Of a stretch of 64,000 nt of DNA, positions 33,661-45,708 are shown piece after piece. Made by a program: the position numbers and the translations under genes. The DNA comes from Saturnia japonica (taxonomy: Eukaryota > Arthropoda > Insecta > Lepidoptera > Saturniidae), in contig CM065307.1 of assembly GCA_033032175.1 (NCBI GenBank), positions 5,952,001 through 6,016,000 of the forward strand, written 5' to 3'. How positions within the stretch are numbered: the first letter of the stretch is position 1; every line of letters starts with the position of its first letter. A model generated the notes under the pieces. That model worked only from the letters and a program-made list of their open reading frames with translations, was not told the DNA's origin and searched no databases.

Positions 33661-35030
33661 GCGAACAGATATTTCTTCCCAGTTGTTACTTTTAACATTA
33701 TAATTTAGCACAGACCAAAAATACAAGGACACATACAAACACTAATTGTTGTAATATAAAAAAAGACAAAACACCATTAGTTATAATCATTAGCACATAA
33801 AAAAATCATAAAAAATAATTGGCTCTGCTAATATTTTCAATTCACGGAATATTCTTGTACAAAAACATTGTAATAGTCTTATTCTGCTTAATAACTTTTC
33901 CCGGTAAGCATTAAAAATATATAGATCATTGGCACCCATTTTTAAAATCGGTCCAGTAGTTTTTGAGTTTATCCATTATAAACAAACAAAAAATCAAATC
34001 TTTCCTCTTTATAATATTGGTATTGATAAGAAAGATAAGGAAATAGGTACGTGTTTCTTTTTTAAGAGAATGAAAATAATAAGTAGCCATGTAGGATCAT
34101 TAGTGGCACCACGTGTAGGTATTGTAGCTAAAGATGCGTCAGGCTAAGACAGGTGAGACAGTAACGAGCGGTCGCGGACAAGAGCAGACCCTTGCGGCGA
34201 AAATTGTCACTAAGCAAAGTGTGTCACGGACTATATCATTATTTTGACATGTCAGGTTTGTTACCCTCGCTCGTTTTCATTTGCTTGGCAAGTGACAATT
34301 TATACGTAGCATCTCGTAACAAACCTTACGAAGTAAATATACTTTTTAAACTTAATCGGACAAAAAGAGCGCATTCTACAGTAGTACTTGTAACCGATCA
34401 CTGTTGTGAAAGGTGTGGTCCTTCGAAAATGTTACTACTGGCATCATAATAATAATTATTATAAAGAAATATATGCGTTGCAAATGTGTATTTCTTCAAA
34501 AAAGTGGATCGCGACAAATACCCTATACAATAAAAAAATATAAGAATTATATATTTTGTACTATTATCGTAGAGGTAGCGAAACGTTAAAAGCTATTAGA
34601 AGAATGTAGGAGGAAGTGACGGTGATCGAGCAACAAATGGCAACCCGAGCGCACGACAGTGAGTTGAACGGCCGGCAGCTCACCGAAGCATAGCACATAC
34701 GGCTTCACACCTCCAACACACATGCGTTACCTGATTCCTCCGGTTAGATATTCAAGATATTTTGATTACTACACATTAGTTATGTTATAAATCTACAAGC
34801 TAATAAAATACAAAAATACAAACAAACATGACTCTGGTACAAATGAAAATAGTCATTGTTTTAGACTACAGTATAACGATGACTTTCACTTAGAATTATT
34901 GAACTTAAAAGACATGCTAATGAATTCGGATTATTAACAATGAAGTATCGCACGAACGGCGACTTAACAGATTTATGTGACAAAGCATTTTATACGCAAC
35001 AAAACCACCAGTTTGAAAGAACAATTACGC
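33661..35030. other. no gene supported
   Basis: AAAATCGGTCCAGTAGTTTTTGAG near 33944 resembles the Helitron interior motif, so part may be old transposon. A GC-richer patch lies at 34600-34740. Confidence 0.3.
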
Positions 35031-35670
35031 GAGTCAAAGCAGGTATCTCGGAAAAGCGCTGCGAGATATAACAAATCGCTCGTGTAACAAAAGAGGCTTT
35101 CTCGCGGCCATTACGATGGGATGCAAAGAAGGAAACGAGGCGCGAATAGAGGCTGCCAGTAGACGGCTATTAGCGTATGCGGCCCGATACAGTAGGCAGC
35201 GATGGCAAATACTCTAGGGGCTAACCCGATTTACGATTGCCGCAAAGTATATATATTATTTGTAGTGGCATTTTTGTGGTTCGCTAGTGACCACTTAGTT
35301 TTCCATTATCCTTATATTATGAACACGCTGATACTTTACCGTGTTTATAAAATACATAAATATAGTCCAAATCAGTTTATGAAATAAATTTTCTTTCTTT
35401 CTAAGATTGTTTCAAATGCGAGCCATGCAAGAGGTCGGTGTGAGAACCGTAATAAGGGCTACCATAAAACGTTACATTAGGTAACGGCGGCTTCTGGGTA
35501 GGCTATAAATATCTTCGTTCGGAAGTACGGCTAGTGTCCCGCGGGAGAACGACACATCGCAGAGATGGTGACTGTGGACGTGTCGTACAAATAAAAACAT
35601 CTCTCTCACCTGGCGCATGGCGGGCTCACGGCTCACGACATGAGCGAACGCGCGCTTCATCTCCGGTAAT
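35031..35670. promoter_or_regulatory. GC-rich patches, possible regulatory region
   Basis: Patches at 35040-35200 and 35480-35660. In the second, on the minus strand, ATG at 35660 with G at -3 runs 17 codons to CGCCAG|GTGAGAG, a good donor; it could be a small first exon but has no other support. Confidence 0.2.
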
Positions 35671-37009
35671 CAATATCACTTAGAAATACTGCTACATTTT
35701 TATGTGACCGTTAAATTTATATACTGTGCGCTGCTAAAAATATTACTTCTGCAAAAACATCACGAATTCATTTTTACTGTGTAAATATAAAAGTAACTAT
35801 TTTTGTATTTGTCACTTGCACTGTACGCGTATTACCGATGACAGAATGGCTAAACAGATATTCTTTTCAGAGCTTCAATACGGTAAGAGAAAAATTGGTA
35901 GCCAAATTTGTAGATATGAGGACGTTTTGAAATTAATGGCATAATATTATAAAAACGTACCATTTGAAACAGTCTCAATAACCGAAACACAGCGGAAGGT
36001 GTGGAGACTTCTAGTACATCAAAAGGAGTTACGATTTAGAAACAAGGAAACTTTTGTTGCAAGCGTGATAGTGATAGGCCCTATCAATTGTGATCATCTT
36101 CTCTTAATTACGTCGATAGTATTCTGATGTGTAACAGTAGGTATATCCCAGGAGATTTGAGATTAAAATTAAATACATCAGTCATCAGTGTGCACATAGT
36201 AAGGCAGAACAGTTAAACTTTCAAGCACCCTGATTATACCTAGAGGAACTACGCCGTGTTGAAGTCGAAATCGGCTGGGAACATAACTTCATAATTTTTT
36301 AATAATTAATCAATGAATGTATATGATAAAAGTACTGGTTTAGTGGCTTTCGTGAGTGAAACGTTCGTAGTTTCACTTGGTAGTACTACTGACTGTAGTG
36401 GGGTATACTTGAAGTGAAACTGAGCTTTATTATAGCCACGTGTCTCGAATAGCGACGGTAACAGTTACAATACTAATCAATCTATGATGATCAGTTTGAT
36501 AAAGTTAAATGATTAAATAAGCATAATTTACACGATTATATTACCGACACACTAATATGAATCATGAGAAAAGCAAATAACAAAAGACAAACTTTTTTTA
36601 AATCAACATTCTCAGTGGTATTATTAATTTATAAGAAGGAAACTGTTCAGGAGTGCCGACAACACAATCCCAACAGGTTGAATAAGTCAAAATTATCAAA
36701 TCACCTTAGTCAAGCAAGAAAGCAAACAGAGGGAGGGAGACCCACAAATTGCCTACGTTTATTAGGCGGGCCTTAAAAGTTTAGGGTGAGCTTAGTTTAC
36801 AAAGGCAAGCACGATGTTAGGCCTGGCGAGTTTGTTTCCCCAGCAATGTCAACATTCAGCGAACAAGTAACTGTTTCTCCAAATTAAATAGTGTTACTAA
36901 TAATTTTATTTTCAAACTTGTTATTTTACATTCAATGATTTAAAGTTTAAATTCATTTGAATAAGATAAACATACACACTGCAACAACAATATGAGTTAG
37001 CTCCCCGAG
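35671..37009. other. no gene supported
   Basis: ATTCTTTTCAG|AGCTTCAATACG|GTAAGAG at 35860-35889 looks like a 12-nt exon with good sites but may be chance. AGTGAAAC and GTTTCACT at 36355-36377 form an 8-bp hairpin, followed by a third AGTGAAAC at 36413. Confidence 0.3.
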
Positions 37010-37252
37010 TCCCAGGCGATGGTTATATACATATATGCTTGGTATACGTCCATCAAATGTCACAATCAATTGCCACCACGACCCGGCTTCACACAGCGTA
37101 TGTATCGCCTATATGGGTAATTAAACTGTCGATCTGTACAACTCCAATAACCAATTTGCGACTAAAACAACAAGGAAATTGGCGTTAAAATGATCGTAAC
37201 AACTTTCCACTGAAACAAAAACGTAATTACATTTATTTATTGTTGTATTCAG

Positions 37253-37294
37253 ACTGGCGAACGTACCGGGGTTGGATAACAATCTGCTGGACGG
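37253..37294 (+). other. candidate 42-nt exon, unknown product
   Basis: A pyrimidine-rich TTATTGTTGTATTCAG ends at 37252 and ACGG|GTAAGTG follows 37294. The 42 bases are a multiple of three. One frame reads LANVPGLDNNLLDG, which looks protein-like; a second frame is also open. It lies at the start of a GC-richer patch (to about 37460). No family is recognised, and chance cannot be excluded. Confidence 0.28.
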
Positions 37295-38239
37295 GTAAGT
37301 GAATTTTAAATAAAAGCGCGAAATGTCGAGGGTCGAGTACGTCTGAAGCGGTCGGAAGTTTTGTCATTGTTGCTATATTGCACGGGGCAATTAGTTCAAC
37401 ACGGACGCGATGTGATTCTTCGCCCGGCCCTCCCCGCTCTCCCAATCAAATTATTGGGAAACCACTTTTCTCTTAACCCCTGCGAACCTTATAAAAATGC
37501 CGATTTTTGTCGCAACATCGACACTTCAATTAATGGCCGGAAACAAAAATTACAAATTTGTTTCTTTTAAAGGTAACCAATTATTTTTCACGGAAAATGA
37601 TTAAATATACAATCGTTATAAATGTAATTATTGTTTTAGGTATTTTGTTATATAATAAGTTTGTAAATTGTATACTTTACTTATTACTTTTTTGTCACTC
37701 CCACTTCCTGAGCAAGAGTCTCTTGCCGCGGGAAGATACGGGTATAATTACCACGCTAGCCCACCAAGTATACAATTTCAAACACCGAAAAATCACCAAT
37801 TACATATTTTTCCTACAAACAGTGGGGTACTAAAAGAATATTTCGCAACCGTTCAGCTTTCCTCACGATGTTTTCCTTCACCCGTCAGCCGATAGTGTTA
37901 CCAATTCAAATTAATAAACGTACGCGAAGACTGAAAAATCGCTAGTACATATGCCGGGGCGCGAAACTGCGGACATTAAAATGATATTTTGCCAAATATC
38001 TAAATAAACTACTCGATCACCACGTCTTAATTATTTTATTATTAAAATTTATATAATCTCGATGAGATTAATAAATAAATATTTGTGACACAATTATGCT
38101 ATAAACATTTTTAAATGAAATTCAATTATCAGGTACAAACAATACGCGGACAAGGTCTCATTCGAAAGATCATAGTGCACTTTTATAGTATGAAATATCC
38201 ATAAGTGTGTGGTATGGAGGAATAATTTATATAGATCTT

Positions 38240-38480
38240 TATAGGAGTCCGTGACATCGCCGCTGCACACGGGCTTCGCGCGGTAATTATCACGGTCGGC
38301 GCGGCGCGGCGGCGCGGCGGCGCGGCGGAGCAGGGTGGGTGCAGACCATCTTCCGTCAAAACGTTCGCGTGCTCAGCTACGGACGATATTAAATGCTAGC
38401 GATGAACTCAAATCAGATAACATGCAATCAACTTCGCGATCTATACGCGTCTACTTCGGCTACGGGGCCCTAAATCGGCA
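38240..38480. promoter_or_regulatory. GC-rich island with a GCGGC minisatellite
   Basis: The run at 38297-38328 is built almost only of GCGGC and GCG units. The surrounding 240 bp are CpG-rich and non-repetitive. Possible promoter or enhancer; no ORF with support. The flanks 37560-38239 and 38590-40510 show nothing recognisable. Confidence 0.3.
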
Positions 38481-40539
38481 TCAAGCCGAAACTCTTATAG
38501 TGCCAGTTAACCACTTGGTACAACACAGCAAATTCAAAATTCACGATTTCGTTTTAGCTTCTAATATGATTATCATACCGGTGATATAAAATTATAAATG
38601 TCAATCGATAACCATAGTTATTAGATTTTTAAATATTCAGGAATTAGACTGTTATTTCCGAATTTTTTCATCTTTGCAAAAGGTTTAGCCTAATCAAGGT
38701 ATTCATCGGAGCTACACGACGGTGCGAGGCTAAAGGCACGCGATCGTTTTATCACACACCTTCTTTCTGTTTTATAGACCGATAAAGTTTGTTTAAAAAG
38801 CTCGCATGTCTTTACAACATTGATGTCCTTGTCGTGACGAGTGGTGTAGCCCTCGACATCCTACTATCAACAAAATAAGAGGTTTTCATCATATTTATTA
38901 GCCGACAAAATAGATAGCAACAATACTGTAGTTTTCAACGGCAGAAATTTTTTTTTTGATAAAATACAGTACAGTATTTCAATTTTCCAGAATCAATAAT
39001 TCAATGACGTTAAATATAGAACTTTCCGTGTATCATTAATGCAAATGTACCTACATATCGATGCTGGAAAAAAACATACTTGTGGTATCTCGAAAAATCG
39101 AACTTTACAGTAGGGCCAAAATACATTTTCTAAAATTCAGAACTCGGTAAAGTAAAAGAGGTAGACAAGCCATTTTTGGTATATTTATCTTTTGATCTTT
39201 AACTCATACGATGCAATTGTTTTAATTGTTCTAAAGTTAGTTTTAATAGGAATTTTAGACAGATACAGCATATGCTGTTTTAATTCCCTCTGACGTGATA
39301 ATGTATGGAACACCATCAAATTAGTTGTGTGTTGTACATGTTAATATAATAAGGAGATTGTTATAAATCAGATGCTGTATGGATGTAGAAGTTTTTATTG
39401 AAGCAAATTAAAAATGTTTTTAATAAAAAATTTAGTAAACGCCTGCATTTATAAATAAAACCATAACAGTGAATTATTAGGAACCTTTTAGGCATAGAAC
39501 CCCAGCTTTAGTGTCTTCACAACAAACAAAGATTTTTTTTAATAAATATTCTATATTATAAAATATACGCAGGTAAAATAAATATTTAAAATAAGATTTT
39601 ATTTATAAACTATATAACTAAAAAGTTGAAAATAATATTGCCACTGAACAAAGACGTACTCAAAATAAATAAAATAAAAAAACTTATATGCTTGAAGCTT
39701 AATTACAAGTGTAATGACGTTTCACGCCACTAGCTTTTTAATTCATATTTAAAGTTAAATAAAGTCTTGTAAAAAAGGGACAACTTTTGTTCATAATAAG
39801 CAGAAACTAACCAAGTCAAAGGCATGGAACCGAAGTTCCTCAAAAAGTCTGACAATGATCTGCTGAGAAATTATTTGCCCATTTCACTACTTCTACTCTA
39901 TGTCTAAGAACTATTTTTGAGATTTATTATAAACCGTATTACACGGATTTTTCACCTCATCCATCCTTCCGAACAAATCAGTTTACGAAAAGTCTTTTGT
40001 ACCGTAGACTGCATATATACACTACAGCAGGTTATATGGAAGACCGAAAAGTTTAGCATGTCTGGGCTACGAGAAAGTCTTCGATTCAAACAAAGCTTGA
40101 GCTATACTGCAGTCTCTCCAGCGGTATTTTCTCACTTCAGCGCTCTGGCACTGCGACCATCTTACAAACTTTCGCAGCTTATCTTATCACGTTATTCAAT
40201 ATAAACCCCTGTTTAAAGTGTCGTAAATATCGTTAGCATTCCAAAATATGTTGTGAACTGTTTTATATCTATCTAGTGACTAAATTATTTTCGAGCGAAA
40301 AGATCGTTGTATATCCGGCCGGAATGAGATTTTTAGAATGTTCCCTGTAAAACAAATCACCTTGAATGGTTCTTTAAATTCTACTTACTATCCTATCGTT
40401 TTATTGCAATCTATATTTTGTATGATTTATACTCCGTAAATAAAAATGGGCAATATCCGTGAAAAGAAAACCTATATAAGAGAAAACAATCCTCTGTAGT
40501 CAATTCGATATTATGAGGTAATGGAGAGTAACGGGCATG

Positions 40540-40690
40540 ATTTACGCTGCAGCGTGTCGGGAAATACACGGGACGGCCGCGAGCAACCACAATTATCGGC
40601 CCGCGGGCGCTCTCAATTACGAAGAGGCGCGCCCGTGGGAACACCTCCGCACCAACCGGGCCCAACCACAAATCTTTTAGTCTTACTGTC
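40540..40690. promoter_or_regulatory. GC-rich island, possible regulatory element
   Basis: CpG-rich, non-repetitive; ORFs on both strands without domain. Confidence 0.2.
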
Positions 40691-40869
40691 TTTATGCTTG
40701 ACCCAACAAGTTGCAAATTGACGATCCTAACTGGCTGCCCTAATAAAAATACAACCTATATTTAAAGTAAAAAATAAAAAATAGTAAACGAGATTTTTTT
40801 GATACAGGGTTTTATAAGGTTAACGTGTTTTTGGTTAAATTGATTTTTAAACGATTTATTCGATGAACG

Positions 40870-41510
40870 AACACCGTACGAGAGATGGGATTGAGTCGAG
40901 TGTCACGTTTTAATTTGCGCGGCGACACACGAGTGGAATCCGCGCTATATGGTTAGCAAGGCACAACGCGTCGAGTACCCTGCTAATTGCAGTGCAACGC
41001 TAACCTCGACTAATACTACCCCACCCATAAGCATTCCGCCGATCATCAAAGTCAGTTTATATTCTCCCCTCGTCGTGGTAACATGTTCTGGTTTCCATTT
41101 ATTAATTAGTTGATACGAAGCACACTTTCTCACTACAAGTAGATATCCATGCAATAAAATGAATAACCAAAGTTCCATTATCTATATTTTGCGCTACGCG
41201 TATCTCCCAGCGGGCCGACTTGATAAGCTCAAACCGACCGCAATCATATCGGTGTGAACATTAATAACACGATTTGACACTCCACATGCGCCCGACAACA
41301 ATCTAAGGTAATTGTACATTAATGTGTGGTAGTCGAAAGTGAGTTGTTTCCAGCATAATGAAAAGAGCCAGACGAGAGGTCTGAAGTAATTTGTGAAGAA
41401 ACAAATGAAACGGTTCCCCTCGCGCGGGAAACCGCTTTACAAACCGCGCCGCCCATGTAATCGGATAATAAAAAGGGCAAACGCGGTAAATATAAGATGA
41501 GGAAGACAGT
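40870..41510. promoter_or_regulatory. extended GC-richer block, possible enhancer cluster
   Basis: Non-repetitive, with a hairpin CGGTTCCCC/GGGAAACCG at 41410-41433 and several TAAT-type homeodomain-like cores. Minus ORF 40945-41178 begins MELWLFILLHGYLLVV (hydrophobic) but has no other support. Confidence 0.25.
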
Positions 41511-41869
41511 TTTACGAGGAGCACCTAATTAAGTGGTGAACCAAACAAAAGAAGGAAACATTTATATTAAAATAACTACTTTCAATTCAGGTAATAAGTA
41601 AATGATTTTACCAGTATTCTAATATTTTTGAATATGCACTGTATCTGCATCTATGGCATAAATCATAAAAGAGTAAGTTTTTTACATCCTCAATAATTGC
41701 AGAAAAAAATTTTCAAATCTTAAGTCATGGAAAGATGTTAGTTATGAGGAAACTTAGTTGCAAAGGCATCTTCGTAGAATGTGTTTTAACAGCAATCTAT
41801 TTGCTTTCACGCTACGATCTCAGACTGATTGTTTCGAAACCATAATTTTTTTAATACAATTAAAGTAGT

Positions 41870-42110
41870 AAACAAGCTTACGGCTCGCCTGATGGTAGTA
41901 AGCGGTTACTGTAGCCTATGGACGCTTGTTACACCAGAGGTATCACTAGCGGTTTCTGACTTGAACCCTACTACTCCCCAACGAGCTCAAGAAACCCTAC
42001 TCACAGCACGAACACAACACAAGGTTATTTGGCTGCAATATTCTGTAGGGTGGAGGTATTTTAACAGTTGAGCTGTCTCAGATAGAAAAAAAATCCAAAG
42101 TGGTTTCCTA
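41870..42110 (+). repeat. lepidopteran dispersed repeat (GATGGTAGTAAGCGGTTACT type)
   Basis: The phrase GTAAGCGGTTACTGTAGCCT, then ACACCAGAGG and TATTCTGTAGGGTGGAGGTA, belongs to a repeat I know as widespread in Lepidoptera. A minus-strand fragment lies at 20083-20157. It probably derives from a retroelement 3' end; the class is not certain. Confidence 0.6.
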
Positions 42111-42112
42111 TT

Positions 42113-42128
42113 CCCCCCCCCCCCCCCC
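42113..42128. repeat. poly(C) run, 16 bases
   Basis: Sixteen C in a row, unusual in this AT-rich sequence, lying between the dispersed repeat and a dead reverse transcriptase. Confidence 0.9.
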
Positions 42129-42139
42129 ATCCAAACCTG

Positions 42140-42600
42140 GAACAACCGAACAACTTCATTTTTCAAAAATAATAATAACTAATAAGTACTTTGGCTACTT
42201 CATCACAAGGGATTTCCAAAACCCAGCTCCATGGACACTTCTGTACACAGACGACGTTGTTTTGAAAAATATGCAGGCTGTACCTAATATCGAAAGAATC
42301 CCCTTAAAGAGCAAGTAGAGAATTTAAGTACCTTGAACCAATAGTTAAAGACAAGAGCAAACACGGAAAGAGACTTTCAAAGCCATACAGCCGACAGCCT
42401 GACAGTTTTTGAGCATAAAAGAACGCAAAAAACGCAAAGGTCGCCCAAAGATTGCCTGGAAGCGAACTATCAATAATGATTTCCTGACGATTGTTTTAAC
42501 GCTAGATATGACACAAAATCCCCAAGAGTAGAGGACAAGTATTAGGCGGGCTGATAGGGAACAAATCAGGGAATTGATTCAATATAAGTACTTTGAGTGC
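42140..42600 (+). pseudogene. non-LTR reverse transcriptase fragment
   Basis: The frame from about 42200 reads TRDFQNPAPWTLLYTDDVVL, the palm motif in which YADD has become YTDD. The frame stops at TAG 42316-42318. Further on (about 42437-42580) comes GRPKIAWKRTINNDF and, after a TAG in place of Trp, RRADREQIREL, matching the C-terminal GRPKKRW…KWR…RKAD region of RTE-like insect elements. Most of the polymerase between is missing or scrambled. The clade is not firm. Confidence 0.65.
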
Positions 42601-42776
42601 GCCTGTATATTTTTGTTACTTTTATATTCGTCAATTTGTCTGCTGGGTGACTAGTAACGGCAACGTAACTGGGAAAATTTAGTCATTTTAGTATTCCTAA
42701 TTCTGACTGTAATTATGTATGTAAAAAAATTAAAAACAAAAGAACATGACAATTGTAGATATAAATCTATAATAGA

Positions 42777-43298
42777 CTAAATGTGCTCGCGGAATCGCTC
42801 ACATGGACTACAGAATGACCGCGCGAATCTTGCTCCCCGCTCCCGATTATTTTAAAGACAAAAATGCTTATTGTAGGTGTTCCTTAGAATATAAACGTAT
42901 ACTCTCGCTGACTTTTTTGTAGGTCTTTTTAATGTCTACAATTATTTATTACATTAGTTTGCTATCTCTTATGGTTTACTCAGCGTAAATGGGTAAACCA
43001 TTTAAGCACCCGAATTGATTCACCATGGACCAAGTTTTTTTTATTTTTGCAGAACCCTAATTCTTTTTCTAAAATAAAATAGCCTAAGTTATTACCTATA
43101 AAATCCGCTATCTACCAGTTAAAGTCCAGTCAAAATCAGTCAAACCGTTTTTGAGATTACCCGGAACAAACATGCAGATAGACAAAAATTTAAAAAATGG
43201 GTTTTTTGTTATAGGTATCGTATATACTTTCATATGCATTTAAGTAAAAATCTGTTATTCTGTCATTACATACACTTCAATTTTATTAATTGTATAGA
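42777..43298 (-). mobile_element. non-autonomous Helitron, copy D
   Basis: Colinear with family A on the minus strand: GC-rich 3' region at the left (TGTGCTCGCGGAATCGCTCA), AAATCAGTCAAACCGTTTTT near 43130, and the complement of the 5' end, ATTTTATTAATTGTATAGA, ending at 43298 before T. The 3' CTAG has mutated to TTAG. Confidence 0.75.
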
Positions 43299-43639
43299 TT
43301 GTATGGTATAAAAGTATTTACACTAGTGACCGTTATCTACAGATAAAACAGAGGAACACATTTCGTATGAACTAAACGCTACACGGCTTTACTTTAAATA
43401 AACAAAATTATTGTACAATAGTAATATATGAATAAGAATAAACAGCGACGGCCGCGTCCGCGTTCCTGGAACGTTTTATATTTTCGTCAACAGTTACGGA
43501 AATATTTTGCGCGAAATTTACGCTGTCTATGAAAATTGAATATTTGACCCTGAGAATCATGACATATATTTGTCTATGTAGCTGTATACATATGTTAAAA
43601 CTACACAATATGTTTTAGATATTGTGTCAATTGAAAGTT

Positions 43640-43800
43640 TACGCAAATAGCTGGATAGAGGTGTCAGCTTAAAATAAAACAGTTGCGGTGTAGTGCGTGG
43701 CGACCGGGCGGGCGGATAGTGCGCACGAGTATTTCTGGCGCGCAGGTAGAGGAGGGCAGCGAGTGAGGAATTCGACCTCACCTGTAGCGTGTGTGATTCA
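43640..43800. promoter_or_regulatory. GC-rich island, possible regulatory element
   Basis: CpG-rich non-repetitive patch; the minus ORF 43557-43781 shows no domain. Confidence 0.2.
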
Positions 43801-44039
43801 CAGACGCTAAATCAGTAAGCTCAACATATTTATTAGACATCACCTACTTTCGATACTACATTTAAATGAATGAAATGTAACAATATTATACGATGTGCTG
43901 ATATGTGCATCGAAACTAAGATTCCATATCACATTAATGAAGGGGGATGCAAATTAGACAATCATATTGAGCCGATTTATAACATTAATAAAATTAAATA
44001 AGATTAAACGTTGTGTGTGATGAACGGTTTATTTGTGAC

Positions 44040-44290
44040 CTATTAACAACATAACGGTGTAAACATTTAATACGGTAGGGGTCACGCTCGGACACGGGTC
44101 CACCCCGGGCTATTCATTAGCTCGGTCGCGTCAGAACAAACAAATTAACACAACGGCCGTGTTTTACCCAGTGATAAAAGGGCACGAAGGCGATGGGTAG
44201 TGGGTAGTGTGCCAGCTGCGTGCGGTCGCGCCATAAATCTAGAAGGTCGCATTCACACCGCCATCATCAACCATCGATCTGATCTCATCT
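44040..44290. promoter_or_regulatory. GC-richer block, possible enhancer
   Basis: Non-repetitive, with GCCATAAATC (posterior Hox or Caudal-like) and TTAATACGG motifs, and tandem GGGTAGTGGGTAGTG at 44194. No ORF. The function is inferred. Confidence 0.22.
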
Positions 44291-44639
44291 CCTCTACTTA
44301 CTGTCCTACACCAACCGGTTATCAGTATAGTAGACTAGTCTAACAGAACTTATATGGTAATTTCATATTTTTACAGATATTTATTTGCTCATATGTTTAA
44401 AGAAAAGGCAGCGTGCCCGGACACCGTCTCGAAATCCTAAACTGAGCCTGAGTTTTGGTGAAGTATTATTATATAAATTAAGGAAAACATTATGATACTG
44501 ATTGATGATTGACTGCATGGATAGCTACCACCACCCTCAAGTTGGAAATCTGCTGTGAAGCACCTAAAAGTGTCTACAGGCAGCTGTACTTGAGAACCAC
44601 GTTTACATCGTCACCTACCAACAGGTTAAATGTATTAAA

Positions 44640-45130
44640 ACCGTGTGGTGTCGTGGGACACCAGATAGGACCGAAGTTCCTTATTATGAAATATTAATTT
44701 CAAGTTCTATTCGAGATATAAAGAAAATAATTATTCGGATATACATTTTTTATTATGATTTTTTTTTTTATAAAAAAGAACTACTTTACAATATTATCTT
44801 TATTTTATTTACAATAATTTATAAAAATATAAATAATAATATACAGAGGAACAACTATTTACATGAATAATAATAATTAAGCCTAATTATGTTCTATCAT
44901 AGAAACTATAGCTTTATGGTAACTAAAATAAGATATGTATATATATTTGTGTAATTATCGAATGATATAATAATAATAGCAAACTGCAATAATAATAAGT
45001 CATCACGTAGACTATACTTTAGACACTGTATAGCCATCATACATAGACTATACATAAAAATCTTACGTTACGGACGTTTTTTGCCGGCTAGGGTACCCCT
45101 CCGCGACGCCCCATAAGGAACTTCGTTCGA
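44640..45130. repeat. possible repeat bounded by convergent GAAGTTCCTTAT motifs
   Basis: Left: GGTGTCGTGGGACACCAGAT, then CGAAGTTCCTTAT (to 44686). Right: CGCGACGCCCCATAAGGAAC, then TTCG (to 45129). The two share the motif in opposite orientation, and such phrases recur in Lepidoptera. The middle is AT-rich. Element limits are not established. Confidence 0.35.
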
Positions 45131-45708
45131 AAAAAATATATAACGTTGCCTCCTAAACGCTAAAAAATAGGTATAAGTCATTCACTACTGATTTAACACA
45201 ATAAAAGTAAATTTATAATCTTCATATAATCAATGACAATACACGAAGCATAATTTATGTAGTAAATATTTCCTGGACCGTTTTCATTATTTGTATGTGC
45301 AATTATTTAACATGTTTTGAAAACAAACAAGACCTAAAACATAGAATTGGTATCGAGACTATACTGGAGCGAGTTATGCACAGCGATGCAATATGTAACA
45401 GGCGCGAGACGCGGTCAGCCGCATGGGCCGCCACCCCGACCCGCAGTGTGTAAACGGCTTCAGTTAATTAAGTTTAATCAGTGCCATTACGAGTGTTCGG
45501 TACTAACAGCGACCAGATGCCCCCGTGTTCACGCCCACGTATACTGTTACTGGTTCAATTAAACCTTTTATCAATGAAACCTTATAATCAATAAACAATT
45601 TATTCATAAAATATTGCAATTCGTGTCTTTGATGTCAATTGCTGCAATTATTATAACCAAATATTATGAATTAAACGTCACATGGAGAAATATAGGTGTA
45701 CCTAAATA
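45131..45708. other. no gene supported; GC-rich patch
   Basis: Patch 45360-45560 is GC-richer and non-repetitive; the rest is AT-rich. Confidence 0.3.

Noticed and set aside
40945..41178. 77-residue minus ORF with a hydrophobic N-terminus
   Set aside because: No supporting splice, codon or domain evidence; hydrophobic stretches are common in chance ORFs.
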